From Schistocephalus solidus (lineage: Eukaryota > Platyhelminthes > Cestoda > Diphyllobothriidea > Diphyllobothriidae): a stretch of 64,000 bases of DNA. The notes below the pieces were generated by a model. That model worked only from the letters and a program-made list of their open reading frames with translations. It ran no database searches and was not told the origin of the DNA. Below are positions 10,795-21,189 of the stretch, piece by piece (positions within the stretch are counted from its first letter, which is position 1; every line of letters begins with the position of its first letter). The DNA lies in contig WEDG01003409.1 in NCBI GenBank assembly GCA_017591395.1, positions 123,659 through 187,658 of the forward strand, written 5' to 3'. The translations under genes were made by a program, and so were the position numbers.

Positions 10795-11990
10795 GTGGTA
10801 CCTTTTGATTTTACGTCCCACTTGGCTTCTAGTCCCCAAGATCTGGCAGTCAATACCGTACAACTACTCACACAAAGCAACTACGGTGAAATTGAGAGTC
10901 AACCCGGATAAACCCAAGACCTTAAGTTCCATCTCAGTACGTCGGAGGGAACAATCTATGAGCAGCTTAACGTAACATTTATAGGCTTTTTAAGTTTGGG
11001 AATCATAACCCAAGCGGTTGAACAACGGTTATTTCTGTTTTCCTACGATCTGGCTGTCAAAAACATCAAACAACTGCTGCGTGGGTTACGTCAAAACCCT
11101 CCATCTTGTTAAGTTTATTCTCACGGCGTACGTGAGGTTTGACGGACAAATTCACGTGCAGATTAACGGTATGCCAATAAGTTTACAAACAACGGCTTGC
11201 ATAGTCGTAATGATGCTGCTACGGATAGATTTCCTGGTCTTCAGGCACCAAATGTCGAAATTCTGGGCTAGGTGCGCGTCTAATACCTTCATCACCGTAA
11301 AAAGTGATCAGACAGTAGTATCGAAAGAACATCACCATGCCCTCCTTGCATACATAACATTAAAGATGTAGGAGGAGAAGGAAGAAATTGACCGTCTACC
11401 GACGTGCACAGGGTTGCATAAAATTTAAAGTATTCAAGAAAGCAATAACTACAACGCAAGTACTTACTTCCGTCCGAAATTACTTAATCAGCCACAAAGG
11501 CCCTTACATAAAGGTGTAATATCTGTGTGCTGAGACAAAAAGCAAGAATCTAAAAGACAAGGTTGATGAATCGCATTACTTCCGACAGGTGGTCAGAGCC
11601 AATAGCTGCCCGAAATACTAAGTCACTCATTGTGTGCTCAAACGAAACGGGGAACCAGGCCGCACTGACCCTAAAGTTTGCGAATGCTCACGTACATCAA
11701 AAATGAATCTAAAGTCATCAATCGCATTGTCACACCATACGGGTTTGAAATTGCTCACCGGCCAGCAGCAGCTAGCTGGCACTAAGTAAGGCGGTCAACA
11801 TATCCATTAATGTGGCAAGACATGCCTCAGCACCTTACTATACGTCGGAGACACGTGCAGATTTCTCTGGACACGGATGTGGGAACACAAAGCAGCATTG
11901 GCCGGAAGGACGATTACTGTCACGTCACAGCTCATTCAACGGGACTTGGACAAACTTTCAAATTTGACAAGGTCAAAATTCTTAGAATGA
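10795..11990 (+). mobile_element. Penelope-like element 2, internally duplicated RT relic
   Basis: Starts with a VPFDFTS..ASSPQDLAV run (10797-10860), then SEGTIYEQLN and a GIITQAVEQRLF helix to about 11048. It then restarts: DLAVKNIKQLL (11052-11085), VRFDGQIHVQINGMPIS (11130-11185), FWARCASNTF (11264-11293, where YVDDTF is expected), and KVFKKAITTTQVL (about 11430-11470). About 11820-11986 matches the end of the PLE nuclease domain (VTAHSTGLGQTFKFDKVKIL). The RT core therefore appears twice in part. Catalytic residues are lost and stops are frequent. The right end is overwritten by a SINE at about 11990. Confidence 0.7.
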
Positions 11991-11992
11991 CG

Positions 11993-12160
11993 AACATGAC
12001 CAACAAATACAATGAAGATTACAATGACCCTTTCTGGCTTGTTAATCGTTATCAGCAAGCCATAATCAACCCTAGGTGATTTACCACACGAGGGTCGAAC
12101 CCGCAACCTGTTGATTTGAAGCCAAATGCTCTAACCCTTTGTGTCCCCGGTTCTTTGTCT
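11993..12160 (-). repeat. tRNA-derived SINE, minus orientation
   Basis: On the minus strand a tRNA-like head carries an A-box-like GGGTTAGAGCA (12129-12139) and a B-box GGTTCGACCC (12092-12101), followed by a body with ..aacaagccagaaagggtcattgtaatctt. These are internal RNA polymerase III promoter boxes of SINEs. The body ends within the 3' part of PLE 2. It faces the next SINE head to head. Confidence 0.65.
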
Positions 12161-12179
12161 TGCCTGTTTTGATCAAGAA

Positions 12180-12345
12180 TAATGGCATTGGTGGATGGAC
12201 GCCAACCGATCGGTTATTGGACTCACTCGTTCCGTTCTACCTTGGGGCTCACTCTCGAACCCTGGCGTCAGGTAGGGCTGGTTTATGGCGACTTATAGGC
12301 CAGAAATGGACCTTCCAGTCTCCCTTGTCTTCCCCGTCACTGTGC
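12180..12345 (+). repeat. tRNA-derived SINE, plus orientation
   Basis: B-box-like TCTCGAACCC at 12254-12263, followed by a body ending ..gacttataggccagaaatggaccttccagtctcccttgt. The same body end occurs at 23510-23550 and, inverted, at 28670-28710. Head to head with the minus-strand SINE, separated by a short spacer. Confidence 0.6.
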
Positions 12346-13166
12346 ATTTAAACTGAGGACGGCATGGCATCAAGAAATGATCCAAGATCTAGAGCGAATG
12401 GGTCAATGCCTGGAGATATGTTGTGCAATGTTAAATTTATAATTGGTGCCTTTGAACGTGTGAATAATCTTTCGATGCAACGGTTTTTATGCTGAGCATG
12501 TCTCGTTTACTACAATGCGTTTTAAACTGTAATATCCGAGTGAAGCACTTAAGTTCTTCAGGCACTTTAGTTTTCATTAGGGGAGTGAGGTTTTCTACTG
12601 AAGTTAGTATTTTCTTACGTTACGTTAGCAGGCCATTTGCAAAAGCGTCAGCAGATATAACTACTTATTGCCATATAATCGTGAATTAGAATCATGCAAC
12701 ATATATGGGAAGCTTCATTATTTGAGTAAGGATTATCTGCATGCATATTTCATTTGAATTACCGGCAGTATGGGTCGTGTTTTGTAGCTTTTTCAAACAA
12801 AGTGTAATTGCCTTCATAAAAGGAGCTCCGGGTAAGATCACGTATCTCACATGGTCCGAGCATTGAATGTACTTAATTCTGGACCTTGAGTTCGAGTGTT
12901 CCAATGCCCCCGATTTTATTTTTAATAAGGTGAATTAATGCCTGTGGTGTTTCCTTTTTAATATTTCAAAGTTTGCCGATAGCTTTCTAGCTGTTAGTTT
13001 TATCGGTATATTTTTACGAGAAACGATAATAGTAAGGCACCAATTTATCAAAACATGCAATATAAACCTAGTTATTGAACATATAACAACATATTGTTTG
13101 CATGTTTGCTCAACATCGGTCACACATTTTGCGAAGGAGTGGGCGTTGTTGGCCGAGTTTGATGGA

Positions 13167-16100
13167 CATGTTGTAGTCGATAACTCAAACGTATTTGTTT
13201 AATCATTGAATACGAAATCTTTCGGTTGGTAAGCAGGCACACATGGGAGCTATCTTCTTACTGCCTTGGAATCTGGTTACATCTTCTCCGACCTTTGAAA
13301 GTGTTATTTTCATGTCGAATTCGTCCGGCTCTGCCAGATCGTCTATGCAGACTTTATATATTAGCCAACTAACTACGCATCTTAATTAAGTTGTGATTTC
13401 CTTTAATCAGATATATCAGCAGTGTTAAAAAAAGCAGTGGCAATGACTGAACACATTTCACGTGTTCTAACCGCACGGTGACAAAAAAGGAACCGAACTC
13501 CAATAGCAGAGCCTTTGACACGTATGGACCTTTTAACCTTTATTTCAGCCGCTAAGTAAGCAAATAGCTGGGCGGCAAAAGCTTAAGTCTAGAAACGGAT
13601 ATGTGGTAGGACGATGTTTTGCAAAATACGAAGATATATAACAAGAGCAGGACGATTATACAACGGGGCGAATGTAAGCAAGGGGCTCTTGTCCAAGGAA
13701 ACGTGAAGCGAGGCATAATCAGAAGAAATGCAAACCTATCTAAGGTAATATACTTGCCTTACGAATTCTAGGCTCCAAAAACTTTAAATAATTTTTAAAC
13801 GCAATAAAGAAATCAAAATAACGTAAGACGATATTACACTTGTTATAAAAAATCGATAACATCTTAAAGCTGATCCCAAACCTAGGCAGTATTTTCGACA
13901 AGAATTGTGGTCAGGGTTACACTCTAGGTATTTTGGATCACGCGACCTAATGGTTCTTCTTCAGCTTGAACTAAGTAATCATATCCTGGAATCTGGTCAT
14001 ATGTCTATCGGTTGCAATCTGAATGTGCCTACTGATTTGGAGTTCACCTAAACTTCGCCTAAAATTAACCCTTGTTCAGTAGAGAAAATGAAATACAAGT
14101 CATTTAATGAGACATCACACACATAAATCATTATTTATAATTAAAATCAAGCCAAGCTGTCGGGTGAAAGGCGTTGCTAGTTCTGTATTTTTTCTGATTG
14201 AAACACGTGAATCCATGTCCCTTGCGTTGATTTGGGTCGGTGACATGTTATTTAAAAGTTCCGCTAAATATTAGCTTAGGGATAAATTACTGAAAGTTTA
14301 TTTGCCTCTAGACAGCCACATGTCGTCAAACCCTGTAATTGTACATAATTTGATCATAGAATTTCGTACTGTGTGTAAACTTCGAAAATAAATTAGGCAT
14401 TTAAAAGATAAGTTGGTGAGCATCACTTTGCACTCGAGATATTCTCGTCAGGCCTTTACACGCATATCGTTATCTAAGTCAAATATGCGGGCAACTGGAA
14501 AAATCGTGCGGCCGTCAGGGTGGGTAGGGTAACCAAAACGGCAGTCAATCTTCTACGCAGCGTCAAGGAGATGGTGACTGACGGAGAGGGATTTTATCTG
14601 CTGGCGACTGAATTGGTGGATTTTGGTTATGGTAACTGCGGCGCCTGTATGAAGTTCTTTTGAGTGCACCAGGACTGTTTTGCGTAACGCAATTGCAGCC
14701 GCTTCGGCCGTAGCCACCAGACGCTGTGTAAGGAATTTTGCATAGCTTGATGGGACCTTCACATCTGTTGTCCCCGAGCCGAGGTGTTGTTGACTCCTTG
14801 TTGTGTCTCTCAGTTAGGGGAAAATTATACGGTAATAATATTTGAGGCCCATTTATAAAGCGATTGTGTTTAAAGTTTGAGAAATTGTTTAATACTCTAA
14901 GCAACGGATCCTTCTCATTTGACGTCTCACATTTTCTTCTACAAACGTTGGTGATATCAATGTAACTCTTTGCCCTGCAAATAATTTTCCCTTACTTTAC
15001 CGCTAAGTTAAGCTTGCATCGGTATTTCAGTCGTAAGTAGCCCCTCAAATGGGTGTAAATGATATCTTCTGTTCATTTTGTCAAACGTATATTTATATAT
15101 GACTTTTAAAAACATATTTTTTCAAAAGACGAGAAATAATTTATTTAATATTTAACTCCGGTTATAGTTGACCAAAATAAACTACCTCTATAACTGACCT
15201 GGAGAGGATTTGGTTTAAAAGGTAACATTAACACGGTATTCCTGCACCCACGCTCTGAATTCCATAATCACCGAAATATTACTGATATTCATTTGTGTTC
15301 TATGGCTGTACGACTCAGCAACTGAAGAATATAAGTTCCTCTAAGGGTAAAAGAAAGTACGCAGGCAATGGTGACTCAAGATGTCACGTCATTTCGCATT
15401 AAAACTGCTGAAAAACACATATATGTCACTATGTGTAATAAAAAAGCCTATTTAAATTAAGGAAATAATTTTCGATTTTGCAGCTGAATGAGCAAACATC
15501 GTCATATTCACATACGCTACGTTTAGGTATCTAATTATTGCGGATTGATGACCTACTATCCTGTCATGAGTTACGTTGGACAGTCTACAGCCATTCTTTT
15601 GCTAAATTATCGCGCAGGTAATCGTTTACTACCGAGGATAGGACAGCTGACTTATCGCATATTTAAATGCTCAGAAGTCAAAGGAAGAGATTTCGCATGC
15701 ATCAGAAAAGATTATGTCAAAGTAGGAAAGATGATCAATTGAAAGTCTTGATTGCGGAGACATTTAACATCTTCCGAAAACGGAGGAAATAATGAAACCT
15801 GAATGAGTGAAATCGTTCAGTAACCTTACCTAACCTTTTTCGTATTGTTGGTGTCATAAAAAAGGCTGCTTATATCACACGAGGCAGAAGTTACTGCAGT
15901 TAATCCAACACTTTCCATTTTCAAATAGACTTAATTGGCATGCCGCCAAGTGTTATATCAGTAATTCGTTGAAATTTACGACAGTTCGTTGCGTGGATAA
16001 ATTAATAGCGAGAAGTGCAGTCTGAAACACTAGAATGGCATCAGCACTCACATTCTATGTTATTTTATTTCAGGATTTCACATAATTTAAAGGAAAATAT

Positions 16101-16490
16101 TCCTGCTATGTTGAGTAAGTTAATTCAACTTATTTTTACAGAGAACCATGCACATACATACTGTGATCCCCAGGAAGGCAAAACAGGAGGATGTTTCCCT
16201 TTTGCGCAATTTACCAGATAAAACATTTTATTAATTTAAAGACGGACTCAAATTTTGTAGTCCTTGCACGTAAGAAGTCGGAGTTATTAATTAAAAAGTA
16301 ATTATTTTGTGGATCCTTCCTTTGTACGCTTCTTTCCACTGCAATAAATAGTCTAACGTGTCATGAACGCAAATGTATTTGACTTTGGTTTTCGTATAAA
16401 AACTATATAAAAAGTAATTAAGACTTCTGGCATTTGCCATATATGGTCAACAAATTGAAATCTTCTGGGAAAATACAAATGCAGATGTGA
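13167..16490. other. Unassigned AT-rich region
   Basis: No repeat family or gene is recognised. Overlapping minus-strand open frames at 14553-14904 sit in a slightly GC-richer patch but show no family motif and no clear splice borders. The rest is AT-rich with frequent stops in all frames. Confidence 0.4.
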
Positions 16491-16494
16491 GACT

Positions 16495-16950
16495 TAGTGC
16501 TGTCCTTCCCGGTTCATTCAAAAAATCTTCAGGTTGCATAGAGTAAAACAAAAAAAACGATCCGATGGAGCAAGTTCTGGTGAATACGGTGCGTGGGGCA
16601 AGTCTCACCAGTGAACTGATTCCAAAGTTTTCATTACTCGTTGCGTAAACTTGGGCCTAATTTTTTTCATTTCACGAAATTGCCTAATCATATCTTCCAT
16701 CGCATTTTGCCCTTTATACGCTCACTACTTGATTTCAATTAAGTACTTTGTGTCAGGATCTTTCGGTGGTATTAGATCCAGTTGGTTTTAGAACCCCAAA
16801 ATACATCACCCCTATTTGTTCGCAGCAGATACGTAACATGCGATTGCTTCTGCACATATTGTACGCTCGTGTTAACGGCTGTTAATGTAGAAACTACCTC
16901 AGCTTCGTTCTTGTAGACTGATGAATTACATAAGACCATTGTAAAACTTG
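16495..16950 (-). pseudogene. mariner-type transposase relic
   Basis: Minus-strand translation shows two signatures of the mariner transposase in the right order. GVMYFGVLKP (about 16783-16815) fits the family's GVIYYELLKP region. LPHAPYSPELAPSD (about 16560-16605) fits the conserved HPPYSPDLAPSD block that carries a catalytic Asp. Between them RPKFTQRVMKTLESVHW fits the segment before that block. Frames break several times and no terminal inverted repeats were found, so it is an old inactive DNA transposon. Confidence 0.65.
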
Positions 16951-17399
16951 CTTCCTAGTTCTTAATCCGTCCGCCACAGACATTTTCGAATAAGCCTCAA
17001 AGATTCGCCATTCACGCGCCGAGCAGCGAAAAGCCCGTTAATATATTGATCGCGTCCCCGTGAAATCGTTCTATTTGGTTTTTAACGTCCTTTGTATTGC
17101 CCACAAATATTACTGCCAAAATATTATTACCAATATCTATTGATTTTTTGATATTGTTTCATATTCAACCAATTTTTTCGTAAGCGGATACATATTTTGC
17201 ATTAAATTATCTCTTCGTAGGATTCTCATCTCGAGGAAACCTGGTCTTTTGGTTTAAAAGAATTTACTAAGCATGCTACTTCTTAGCCCACTAAATACCT
17301 GGTAAAACAGCACCGTATGTAGTAGTGTATGTGCGTAGCATATGTGCACGTATTTTTGGGTCTACCATTGCCTACGGAGAGTAAACTTAATACAGGACC

Positions 17400-17603
17400 C
17401 TAGCAATCCCAATAGTGTAGCTTTTCGTCGATGTGAATCAGTGTGTTTATGAAAGAACCACCTCTGGAAAGATCCATCATGACCTCCAGACTGGTTTCTG
17501 TGTCCATAAATAACTGACATGGGGTCATGATACTGTCTGTGTTTACTTTCAGTGCACCAGACGGGCTTATCTTCACTTTTCTGGGATGTGGTGCTTGACC
17601 TAC
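17400..17603 (-). CDS. Candidate terminal exon of a host gene
   Basis: On the minus strand a pyrimidine-rich tract ending ..tttatctccaactgtcag is followed by a 68-codon open frame (17603 down to a TAG at 17400). It begins VGQAPHPRKVKISPSGALKV and ends with HIDEKLHYWDC. The exon is GC-richer than its surroundings and has protein-like composition. The frame is also open upstream of the border, and the border sequence CAG/GTAGGT could alternatively be a donor. No family recognised. It lies in the same orientation as the phase-0 exons at 26.4-26.6 kb and could be a later exon of that gene, which is inference only. Confidence 0.4.
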   Translation of the reverse strand, partial: VGQAPHPRKVKISPSGALKVNTDSIMTPCQLFMDTETSLEVMMDLSRGGSFINTLIHIDEKLHYWDC

Positions 17604-17639
17604 CTGACAGTTGGAGATAAAACTCCAAGTTAAAACAGG

Positions 17640-18596
17640 GTATTTCGCCTCTACTTGTAAAGGCATGATTTTACTTGTATCAAATAGAGGCGTTTGATAG
17701 CAAGGGGAAAAATTGTGGGTGTTTCAGTTACTTTTTTATGTACCTGAGCTAAAACGACCCGGTAAAATTTAGTTTTTTTGTTAAAATTGTTTTGACGCCT
17801 GCTTCCGCATTAATATTTTCTGATGACTAGCTTACTTCCGAGTGCGTATAAATGAGGATGAAAACTGCTCGAGCACCGGAACCGTTTGTTTATTTGTCCG
17901 AGCTTTTCAACTTATGCGGTTTTATTACTAAAAGGTAACAACAGCGGAACAAGCAACAATTAGAGGGGATATTATTCAATAAATGACCAGTACCGCAGGG
18001 CTTGAGGTGACCGCAGGTGGTTTTGTAGGCTCGCACTAGAGCAATACTCCAATTTCCTGAGACCTTATCAGGCTCTCGGGCGTCAATAAATTCTCGGCTC
18101 TGCTAGCTTCCAAGATAAGGTGACTTTTCTGGAGGTTAGAAAGCTAAACTAGGGATAAATTTCGAAGCTGTGGAAAATCACTTGTGATAATTCCTGTCCT
18201 CCATCACACAGCCGTATGCACGATAGGAGCATGCGTTCAGCCCCTCTTATGCAAGTAATTTTACCGCGGTTCCCATAAGACAGGTGGACTTGATTTATCT
18301 ATCTTTGCGGGACCCGGCTACTGTGCTTCCACGGCAATTCCTAGCAGCAATGCACAGCCGGCATTTGGACGTGACTGTAATAAACTGAACCTCGGCCATA
18401 CGATAATTAATATTATAAATCTTCATAAGATAAATGTTTGGAATCAAAAGCATATCCCAGGTTTTTGTTTGACATTTCATGTGTTTAACTGTTCACTGTA
18501 TTTTACAAAGCTACCGAAGTACAGTCTTTCCATTTTTATTGCCGGAGGTAACGTATGAAACCGAAGGTTGCGAAAAAAGCGAGACGACTGCTTACT
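17640..18596. other. Unassigned stretch before repeat C
   Basis: About 950 bp with no supported gene or repeat. 18480-18596 may belong to the LTR-like part of the following repeat, but it does not align to the inverted copy at 27.3 kb. Confidence 0.35.
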
Positions 18597-19127
18597 TGTA
18601 TGACTGGCGAACCAGTGCCTGGGGTTCCGACATGCCGTCGCCGAGCCAGACTCTACTAAGTTATATTCATTAATTTTCATATTGGTGACAACAACCTGGT
18701 GCCAGACGAAATAAAACAGAGAAAAACTTCAAATGGTCAGACTGGACCGGTTGACCCGAAAGGGCAGACAGTGACAGACAGGTAACTGGTGTGCTAGCGA
18801 GATGAGGGCAAAATTATGGCATGTTTTGTGGCGGGGAGCGAAGAGCTTGTAAGGCACCGTGTGTTGGAGGCGAAGGGGGCGGCGGGTAAGTGGGACTGCA
18901 GACGGTGGGATAAGCGTCCGTCGTTGTTGGATGAGGGCCGATGTCGGAGGTGATAGAAACTTCAGCTGTGGGTCGACCTGGCGATACGGCGGGAATCTGC
19001 ATGACCCTACACTGATTGCCAGACATTCTTAGGTCTTGAGTGCAAGTCAGTGAGCCAGGCACGCAGAGCTTCATAAAAAGCGTCTAGCTCGACACAGTAT
19101 TTTATGCAAGAAGTGCTAGATGGTCAG
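18597..19127 (+). repeat. Repeat C, LTR-like end with primer-binding site
   Basis: About 530 bp repeated inverted at 26770-27305. The left part (18600-18680) ends ..attaattttca. It is followed at 18682-18696 by TTGGTGACAACAACC, which resembles the primer-binding site complementary to tRNA-Trp used by CsRn1-type Ty3/gypsy elements of flatworms. Downstream is a leader-like, gene-poor segment. The first 50 bp are near-identical to the zinc-finger linker of the RTE-like LINE. No intact gag or pol follows; RTE copy 2 begins at once. The LTR start cannot be placed. Confidence 0.5.
18682..18696 (+). promoter_or_regulatory. Putative retroelement primer-binding site (tRNA-Trp-like)
   Basis: TTGGTGACAACAACC directly after a ..ttttca end. 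TGGTGACCCC-type sites pair with the 3' end of tRNA-Trp in CsRn1-clade LTR retrotransposons. Present also on the minus strand at 27210-27224. Confidence 0.4.
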
Positions 19128-19765
19128 GGGTGTAGGGGTTCTAGTTAGGGGTGGCACCACACAGATAGAATTTGGTCGCTCCATTTGTCTCTTACAGGTG
19201 GTAAATGCTCCTGTGGCCGCCTCTAACTGGTATCCAACTCTCACCTCTGGCTCCTCAAAGTTGGGTTCTTCCCAGCCGCCACACCCAGGGCAACCGTCAT
19301 GACCTGTGTGCTAAACCAGGTGAGGGTCTCCGGTGCTGTGTGTGCCTCCACACCCGGTTTGTCTGACTCCCGAACTTCCCACCATCCCCGTCTCAAAATG
19401 TCCTACGGTGGGGGCGACAACAACCCTGAAGGCGGCCCAGGCTAACTCAGGTAACTCTCCCACTAAAACAAAACCGTAACCCATAGTGGAGTTCGGCAGC
19501 CATCTGGGATGTCCGAGCAGCCCTATTAATGGACAGCACTGCTTGCCTCCTCGCGGAGGAAGGAGCTTGAAAATTTGCCCTAAAAAATGCCGATTATCAC
19601 GTCTTCTGCAGCCGGCCGTGGCTCGCAGATCGCAAAATACGTGGTCATAAAACTAAAACAAAAAACAATACCCCCCGTCCCCATCCCCCTCGCCATACCC
19701 TCTAGGCTGAGTGGGTGAGTCCACTCACACTAGCAGCCTGGATTGTTTGTTCCCTTTTAGACAGT
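19126..19765 (+). promoter_or_regulatory. 5' untranslated region of RTE-like LINE
   Basis: ggggtggcaccacacag...gtggtaaatgctcctgtggcc...ttgggttcttcccag is shared with 30675-30815. In autonomous LINEs this region holds the internal promoter; no specific box is recognised. It starts exactly where repeat C ends. Confidence 0.5.
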
Positions 19766-19769
19766 CCTA

Positions 19770-20566
19770 GGAGCAACCGGCCGGAACGGAGGACGGCAAT
19801 AGTCGCTCGGGAACTGGCGAGCTACAAGGTGGACATGGCTGCTCTCAGTGAGACCCGATTCTCTGAGCAGGGTTAGCTAAAGGAGGTGTGTGCCGGCTAC
19901 ACCTTCTTCTGGAGCGGCCGGCCAAAGGCAGAGTGACGTGATGCTGGTGTTGCCTTTGGCAGCCGGAACGACATCCTGGGAATTCTGCCCTGTCTGGCGC
20001 AGGGTATCAATGATCGCTTGATGAGCCTCCGCCTGCCTCTTCGGGGAGACCAGTTCGCCACCATCATCAGCGCCTACGCTCCCCCAATGGTGAGCTCTGA
20101 TGCGGCGAAGGACAAATTCTACGAGAACCTGCACGCCCTGCGTGCGACTGTGCCGAAAGAGGACAAGTTAATTGTCCTTGGTGACTTCAATGCCCGCGTC
20201 GGGACAGACCACGCTGCCTGGCACGGAGTGCTGGGTCTCCACGGTCTCGGTAGCTGCAACGATAACGGCCTCCTTCTTCTGCGCACGTGTGCAGAACACA
20301 GTTTCCTGCTGACAAACACCTTCTTCCGTCTTCCGACGCGAGAGAAGGCCACGTGGATGCACCCTCGTTCGCGGCGCTGGCATCTGCTGGACTATGTTCT
20401 CGTATGGAGGCGAGATCAACAGGACGTGCTGTTAACCAAAGCGATCCGCGATGCCGATGGTTGGACGGATCACCGCCTCGTAATCTCCCAGATGAGGCTC
20501 CGACTGCAACCCCGACAAAGACCCCAAGGTAAGTGGCCGCCAGGTAAGAAAATACTCTTTTGTTAA
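19770..20566 (+). pseudogene. APE-type endonuclease domain of RTE-like LINE
   Basis: The frame open at 20018-20566 carries the hallmarks of an apurinic endonuclease-like LINE nuclease. ISAYAPPM lies at about 20067-20090, [10 protein letters not shown] (20175-20205) carries metal/catalytic Asp and Asn, and LLDYVLV lies near 20390. [10 protein letters not shown] (about 20463-20490) carries the Asp-His catalytic pair. Upstream, LSETRF (about 19845) is the N-terminal catalytic Glu motif, separated by a stop after EQG and one frameshift before 20018. The domain would nick target DNA to prime reverse transcription. It is nearly complete but not continuous. Confidence 0.8.
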
Positions 20567-21189
20567 ATTTGCCTGCTCACTGTTTTGATTTCTGCAACCG
20601 AATAACCGAGAAACTGGAGGAGCTGCATGCTCCAATTGATAATGCTACCGTAGAGACACGATGGTGTCAACTGCGAAAGGTCATCTAGTCCACCACCCTT
20701 GAAGTCCTCGGACGCGCACTCCGTCAACACCAGGACTGGTTTGACGACAATGAGCCTGACATCAGCAACTTACTCGCGGAGAAGAATGGCTTACACAAAG
20801 ACTACATGGACCTTCGGACTGACTCCACCAAAGCAGCCTTCTTCAGATGCTGGTGCCTTGTACAACAACGGCTGTGAGAGATGCAGGATGCCTGGATGAA
20901 CTGAAAGGCAGAGAAAATCCAGGGGTATGCGGATTGCATGAAATGAAATACTTTTTCAAACCTTCAAGGCCATCTATGGCCCGTGCATCAAGGGGACCAC
21001 ACCGCTGCTTAGCACTGACGGCACAACACTGCTGACAGAGAAATCGCAAATTCTGAAGCACTGGGCCGAGCATGTTAGAAGTGTCCTTAGTTGCTCATCA
21101 GCCATCTCTGATGCTGCTTTTGACCGGCTCCCTGAAGTGTAGACGAACAATGACCTTTATCTGCTGCTTTCCTTACCAGTCAACATCCG

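Larger units (their letters stand above)
11990..13166 (+). repeat. Block A: 1.2 kb duplicated segment (inverted copy at 27.3-29.0 kb)
   Basis: Reverse complement of 27302-29021 is followed across the whole block, for example tatcaaaacatgcaatata near 13050 against 27395-27420, and gcgtcagcagatataac near 12650 against 28285-28300. Divergence is moderate, so the duplication is old. The left third is a pair of SINEs; the right two thirds are AT-rich, non-coding and of unknown origin. The 27-29 kb copy carries about 490 bp more (27694-28180). Confidence 0.8.

Noticed and set aside
14553..14904. Overlapping minus-strand ORFs as a host gene
   Set aside because: No acceptor/donor pair fits and two frames are equally open, so no choice can be supported.
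18814..19074. Minus-strand 86-codon proline-rich ORF
   Set aside because: It lies in repeat C opposite to the direction implied by the primer-binding site, and the inverted copy does not preserve it.
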